This document shows positions 6,839 through 9,854 of a stretch of DNA of 9,854 nucleotides, piece after piece. The notes beneath the pieces were generated by a model. That model searched no databases and had not been told where the DNA came from. It saw only the letters and a list, made by a program, of their open reading frames with translations. A program made the position numbers and the translations under genes. Origin of the DNA: CAZGMJ01 sp964526785 (GTDB lineage: Bacteria; Planctomycetota; Phycisphaerae; Sedimentisphaerales; Anaerobacaceae); the NCBI GenBank assembly GCA_964526785.1, contig CAZGMJ010000114.1, forward strand, positions 1 to 9,854, written 5' to 3'. The first letter of the stretch is position 1. Every line of letters starts with the position of its first letter.

Positions 6839-7816
6839 CTATCGGCCAGGTTCGAGCAATTCCCTGGCTCTCGCACAATCTCTGGCGATTTGTTTTGAGA
6901 GCTCCTGCGGTGAAGTGAATTTGTGCTGGCGGCGCAGGAATTCCACGAAATCCATAGCCATCCAACTGCCAGCGAGATCGCGGTCGCTATCCACAAGGAC
7001 GTGGGCCTCTATCAGGAGCGGATACTCATCGCCAAACGTTCGGGCCTGGCCTATGCTGAAGACGGCCCGAATGCGGTCATCGACAGCGGCCACTTGCTCT
7101 TCGGCGCCGCCGAGTTGGACGTATCCTGCGTACACTCCCTCCGCGGGCACGAGTTGGTCGGGTTTCTCCATGTTGAGCGTCGGATAGCCCAGTTTGGTGC
7201 CGACCCCCCTGCCCGTGCAGGTCGTGCCGATGAGGCGATACGGCCTGCCCAGTGCCAGTGCAGCGTCCCCCACATTACCGCTTGCAATCATGTAGCGGAT
7301 CATCGTACTGGAGACGCGCATGGTCTCGCCGTTCGGTATCTCGATTCGCCTGGCGGGAACGACAATGACCTCGAAGCCGTGCGTTCGGCCCGTTGCACGC
7401 AGCGTATCGATATCCCCCGCCCTGCCCGCACCGAACCGGAAGTCTTCTCCTTCGACTATCGCGCTGGGGCGCATCGGCTCGGTAATGAAGCGGCGGATAA
7501 ACGTTTCCGGCGGCAGGGAGAGCGTCTCCGGCGTCGCACTGAGCACCAGCCGAAAGTCGAGGCCCATAGCAGCCAGCAGGTCGCGCTTGAGGCTCTCGGG
7601 CGTGAGCCTCGCAGGGGCTTTTTCGGGATGGAGAACCGCCAGTGGGTGTCGATCGAAGGCCATCAGGACACAGGGTTTGTTCCGCCGGTCCGCCAGGGTC
7701 CGGGTCGTGCGAACCAATTCCTGGTGCCCCAGGTGGACGCCGTCGAAGTTGCCGATCGTCAGGACACAACCGGCTTCGACTTTTTCAAAATCCGATGCGT
7801 TTCGCAGTTCTTCCAT
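6839..7816 (-). CDS. ribF: Bifunctional riboflavin kinase/FAD synthetase
   Basis: This 325-residue protein has the standard RibF two-domain layout. The N-terminal adenylyltransferase domain (about 15-180) has IGNFDGVHLGHQ at 21-32, the V-x-G-x-D-F-R-F-G segment at 121-129 and the VSSTMIR motif at 168-174. The C-terminal riboflavin kinase domain (about 185-322) has GRGVGTKLGYPTLN at 202-215 (Thr and Asn of the PTxN signature kept), GVYAGYV at 227-233 and FSIGQARTFG at 253-262. The enzyme phosphorylates riboflavin to FMN and adenylates FMN to FAD in the cytoplasm. All expected motifs are present and length is typical. ATG at 7814-7816 has only a weak ribosome binding site. It heads a leftward gene set with tspO and nrnA and is divergent from the TraB-family gene. 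No FMN riboswitch is visible upstream. Confidence 0.96.
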   Translation of the reverse strand: MEELRNASDFEKVEAGCVLTIGNFDGVHLGHQELVRTTRTLADRRNKPCVLMAFDRHPLAVLHPEKAPARLTPESLKRDLLAAMGLDFRLVLSATPETLSLPPETFIRRFITEPMRPSAIVEGEDFRFGAGRAGDIDTLRATGRTHGFEVIVVPARRIEIPNGETMRVSSTMIRYMIASGNVGDAALALGRPYRLIGTTCTGRGVGTKLGYPTLNMEKPDQLVPAEGVYAGYVQLGGAEEQVAAVDDRIRAVFSIGQARTFGDEYPLLIEAHVLVDSDRDLAGSWMAMDFVEFLRRQHKFTSPQELSKQIARDCARARELLEPGR

Positions 7817-8027
7817 CGTTCGTCACTCAATACGGCACAGAAAGGAACCGACACCCGTCGCTTATCACCTGCGTTTACGTATGCTATCGAGGCGACCGGC
7901 GTCCTGCAAAGGCTTTTTGGAAGGCACATGATGCAGCCGCCGTTTACGGACTCTCCCGCAGGACGTTACTTAATGCTGTACTTTCTTTTTCCGATAAGTA
8001 GAATGTTGGACTCTTTCGACTGCTATT
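7817..8027. promoter_or_regulatory. Divergent promoter region between ribF and the TraB-family gene
   Basis: These 211 bases lie between two divergently read genes and so must carry both promoters. No strong pair of hexamers stands out. TAGAAT at 8000-8005 is a possible plus-strand -10 element without a good -35. A direct repeat of CGTTTACG occurs at 7872-7879 and 7941-7948, and a 7-bp inverted repeat GTCCTGC/GCAGGAC at 7901-7907 and 7958-7964. These could be regulator sites or chance. No gene is seen here. Confidence 0.4.
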
Positions 8028-9218
8028 ATGGAACGCTCTATGACAGAAACGAATGCACTGCCGCAGCGTGTCTCCCAGATCACACTGGGCGACAAGCAGA
8101 TATACATCGTTGGCACGGCCCACGTCTCGCAGGAAAGCGTGGACGATGTGCGCAAGACGATCGAACAGATCAAGCCTGATTCGGTCTGCATCGAACTGTG
8201 CAAGGGCCGATATGAGACGCTGACGAAGAAAGACGCCTGGAAACAGATGAACATCTTCAAGGTGATCCGCGAGAAGAAGGCGGTCTTTCTGCTGGCCCAG
8301 TTGATCATGAGTTCGTTCTATCGCAAGCTGGGGGAAAAGCTCGGCATTCAGCCCGGTGCGGAGATGCTCGAAGGGGCGAAAATGGCGGAACAAACGGGCG
8401 CTGCGCTCGTTTTGGCGGATCGCGAAGTGCAGATCACGCTCAAGCGAGTGTGGGGCTATCTGAGCCTGTGGAACAAGCTCAAACTGGCCTTCCATCTGAT
8501 GATAGGCATCTTCACGGAGGAGGAGATCGACGCAGACCTGGTCGAGAAGATCAAGGAAAAGGACCAGCTCGAAGCGGTCATGGACGAATTTGCGGGCAAG
8601 TTTCCCGAGATCAAGAGCCGGCTGATCGACGAGCGGGACGTGTATCTTTCGCAGAAGATCCGCGAGGCCCCGGGCAAAACGGTGGTGGCGGTTGTCGGGG
8701 CGGGCCACGCCGAGGGCATCAAGGAGCATATTCAGACCGAGCAATCGCTGGATGAACTGATGGAATTGCCTCCGCGTTCGCTTTGGCCGACGGTGCTGAA
8801 ATGGGCAATTCCCGCTGCGATTGTCGCGATTATTGTCATTGGCTTCTTCCGGAAAGGGGCCGCACATTCGGCCGAGTCCGTCTATATCTGGGTGCTGGTC
8901 AACGGCGTCTGTTCGGCGGTCGGTGCGGCGCTGACGCTGGCGCATCCGATTACGATTCTCTCGGCCTTTGTCGCTGCGCCGATAACGAGCCTCAACCCGA
9001 TGATCGGAGCGGGCTGGGTAGCGGCGCTGGTGCAGGCATGGGTGAAGAAGCCGACCGTCGCGGACTTCGAGGATCTTCCTGTCGCAACGTCCACCATCCG
9101 GGGATTTCAAAGGAACCCGGTAACGAAGATTCTTCTGGTCGCAGCGCTGGCGAACCTCGGCTCGGTGATCGGCACGGCGGTAGCGGGTCCCTGGCTGGCG
9201 GCGAGAATGGTGTCGTAG
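8028..9218 (+). CDS. TraB/PrgY-family membrane protein
   Basis: This 396-residue product matches the TraB/PrgY/GumN-type superfamily, whose eukaryotic relative Tiki is a membrane metalloprotease. Landmarks are the N-terminal IVGTAHVS (27-34) with G29-T-A-H32, IELC with E56 and R61, LADRE (129-133), DERD (201-204) and VVGAGHAEGI with H227 (222-231). These conserved Gly/His/Glu/Arg positions are those proposed for the active site. The C-terminal third is hydrophobic, with membrane helices around 257-274, 284-304, 307-335 and 366-391, so the soluble domain is anchored by its C-terminus. In Enterococcus, relatives reduce mating-pheromone activity, but most bacterial members, including long ones like this, have no tested role. 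ATG 8028 gives the longest protein. ATG 8040 is an equally plausible start, and neither has a clear ribosome binding site. It stands alone, divergent from ribF. Long minus-strand ORFs over it are shadows. Confidence 0.85.
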   Translation: MERSMTETNALPQRVSQITLGDKQIYIVGTAHVSQESVDDVRKTIEQIKPDSVCIELCKGRYETLTKKDAWKQMNIFKVIREKKAVFLLAQLIMSSFYRKLGEKLGIQPGAEMLEGAKMAEQTGAALVLADREVQITLKRVWGYLSLWNKLKLAFHLMIGIFTEEEIDADLVEKIKEKDQLEAVMDEFAGKFPEIKSRLIDERDVYLSQKIREAPGKTVVAVVGAGHAEGIKEHIQTEQSLDELMELPPRSLWPTVLKWAIPAAIVAIIVIGFFRKGAAHSAESVYIWVLVNGVCSAVGAALTLAHPITILSAFVAAPITSLNPMIGAGWVAALVQAWVKKPTVADFEDLPVATSTIRGFQRNPVTKILLVAALANLGSVIGTAVAGPWLAARMVS

Positions 9219-9531
9219 CAATGCACATCCTCGTCTCGCCAGTAAATAACGGCACACGTCGGCGTCCCGCAAGTTAGTATAAACAACGTTGCAATTTCGA
9301 TCCCACCCCTCGGGCAAAGGCTCTTGAGTCTGAAGGTCGGTCGCGCGACCGGATACAGCGACAGACAGCGGAAGATTCAGCGCCGCGCACATAGTCGGTC
9401 GAGTCATTACGAACTCCTACATGTCCTTACTATTGGCAGGACGGATCACCCCGAACGTACAGTATCGGGTTGTATCGTTTGTCGATGGCAGCGGCTTGCG
9501 GGCCACTTGGCAACGCCATCAGCAAATCGGT
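9219..9531. other. Intergenic stretch without recognised gene
   Basis: About 310 bases separate the TraB-family gene from the end of the next, opposing gene. The small plus-strand ORFs here have no ribosome binding site or recognisable domain and run into the opposing gene. Structures visible are a 14-nt perfect palindrome CGGTCGCGCGACCG at 9338-9351 and one arm (9501-9509, GGCCACTTG) of a 9-bp inverted repeat whose partner is at 9541-9549, inside the next gene's end. The 9-bp repeat flanks that gene's stop codon and might aid termination, but it has a 31-nt loop and no T tract. Confidence 0.45.
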
Positions 9532-9854
9532 TTACGTGCGCAAGTGGCCAAGGAGCAGGGCAAGCTCCGTTTGCTTGTCCACGGCGGCCGGGGCGGCAGA
9601 GAATGGGGCGGTTTCTTTGGGTTTGTTGTGGAGATCAGTTGAGTGTCCATGCGTGTCGTAAGTGTTTATTGAGAAGCGATTTGATGTAGAATGGAGCTGT
9701 GGGAAATTGGGTTTGTTTTGCGGATTTGGCAAGCTGTGCCGCTCACGGGCGCCGGCGCTGCGGCGTTGGGTCTGGAGGCGGTTTAGTTCGCGGAGGGACT
9801 TGTGGAGGCTGTTTTCGATGCGGCGTTCGTAGAGGACGAGGCGGTCGAGGATGC
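9532..9854 (-). CDS. C-terminal end of an uncharacterised protein (continues past the right edge)
   Basis: A frame enters from the right edge and ends at TAA (9532-9534), giving 106 residues with no start required in the window. The first part, with LDRLVLYERRIENSLHKSL followed by RELNRLQ, is a charged amphipathic helix. From memory it resembles the C-terminal helix of a widespread family of hypotheticals whose N-terminus carries an ANAQKSTGP(R/K)T motif; that part lies outside the window, so the link is tentative. After it comes a low-complexity tail rich in Pro, Asn, Lys, Thr and Ser, with NPQNKPNF and HNKPKE motifs. Such Asn-Lys/Glu-Pro-Asn tails are, to my recollection, frequent in Phycisphaerae proteins. 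The ATG within the tail would give a 66-residue piece but is probably internal. Function unknown. Confidence 0.5.
   Translation of the reverse strand, partial: ILDRLVLYERRIENSLHKSLRELNRLQTQRRSAGARERHSLPNPQNKPNFPQLHSTSNRFSINTYDTHGHSTDLHNKPKETAPFSAAPAAVDKQTELALLLGHLRT

Noticed and set aside
7817..7990. Possible glycine or FMN riboswitch upstream of ribF (a GCGGGAGAGTCCG segment on the minus strand)
   Set aside because: Only the GGGAGAG word resembles a glycine aptamer; the other conserved blocks and the FMN-aptamer core are missing.
6923..8179. 418-codon plus-strand ORF opposite ribF
   Set aside because: Antisense shadow of ribF, which carries all expected RibF motifs; the ORF also runs across the divergent promoter region into the TraB-family gene.
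9338..9351. 14-nt perfect palindrome CGGTCGCGCGACCG as an operator
   Set aside because: A palindrome of this length is expected about once by chance in a window this size, and no regulator gene lies nearby.
7944..9407. 487-codon minus-strand ORF opposite the TraB-family gene
   Set aside because: It is rich in Arg, His and Leu as expected for an antisense frame and has no recognisable domain, while the plus strand codes an intact TraB-family protein.
9421..9642. 73-codon plus-strand ORF near the right end
   Set aside because: No ribosome binding site or domain, and it overlaps the end of the minus-strand frame that has the more protein-like composition.

Overview
The window looks like a chromosomal stretch from a planctomycete, most likely the Phycisphaerae/Sedimentisphaerales side. 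This is an inference. It rests on a 23S rRNA gene with no 16S gene beside it, a secreted protein ending in the dockerin-like two-loop tail common in that group, a gene tail rich in Asn-Lys-Pro motifs, and weak or variable ribosome binding sites. No plasmid, phage, transposase or CRISPR signal is visible.

Left part (1-2174, minus strand): an rRNA transcription unit read leftwards. It runs from a near-consensus promoter with an AT-rich upstream tract (1884-1943), through a structured leader of about 245 nt with a boxA-like site, to tRNA-Ile(GAU), tRNA-Ala(UGC) and the first 1162 nt of 23S rRNA, which leaves the window at its left edge. The 16S gene normally found upstream of tRNA-Ile is absent, so 16S and 23S appear unlinked here.

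Middle part (2175-5108, plus strand): three genes for envelope or secreted proteins. They are a signal-peptide protein with seven beta-propeller-type repeats and a C-terminal dockerin-like module, an outer-membrane beta-barrel of the Phenol_MetA_deg-like 'transporter' type, and a small single-pass membrane protein of unknown function. The last overlaps the end of the next gene tail to tail.

Right-middle part (5088-7816, minus strand): ribF (FMN/FAD synthesis), tspO (tryptophan-rich sensory protein) and nrnA (DHH-family oligoribonuclease/pAp phosphatase), read leftwards. ribF and nrnA often lie close together in bacteria, near truB and rbfA. Here tspO sits between them, followed by a strongly self-complementary intergenic element.

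Right part (7817-9854): a TraB/PrgY-family membrane protein on the plus strand, about 310 bases with no convincing gene, and the C-terminal end of a minus-strand gene that continues beyond the right edge. Overall this is mostly housekeeping and envelope content. The most interesting features are the orphan 23S unit and its leader architecture. I found no clear new multi-gene system.
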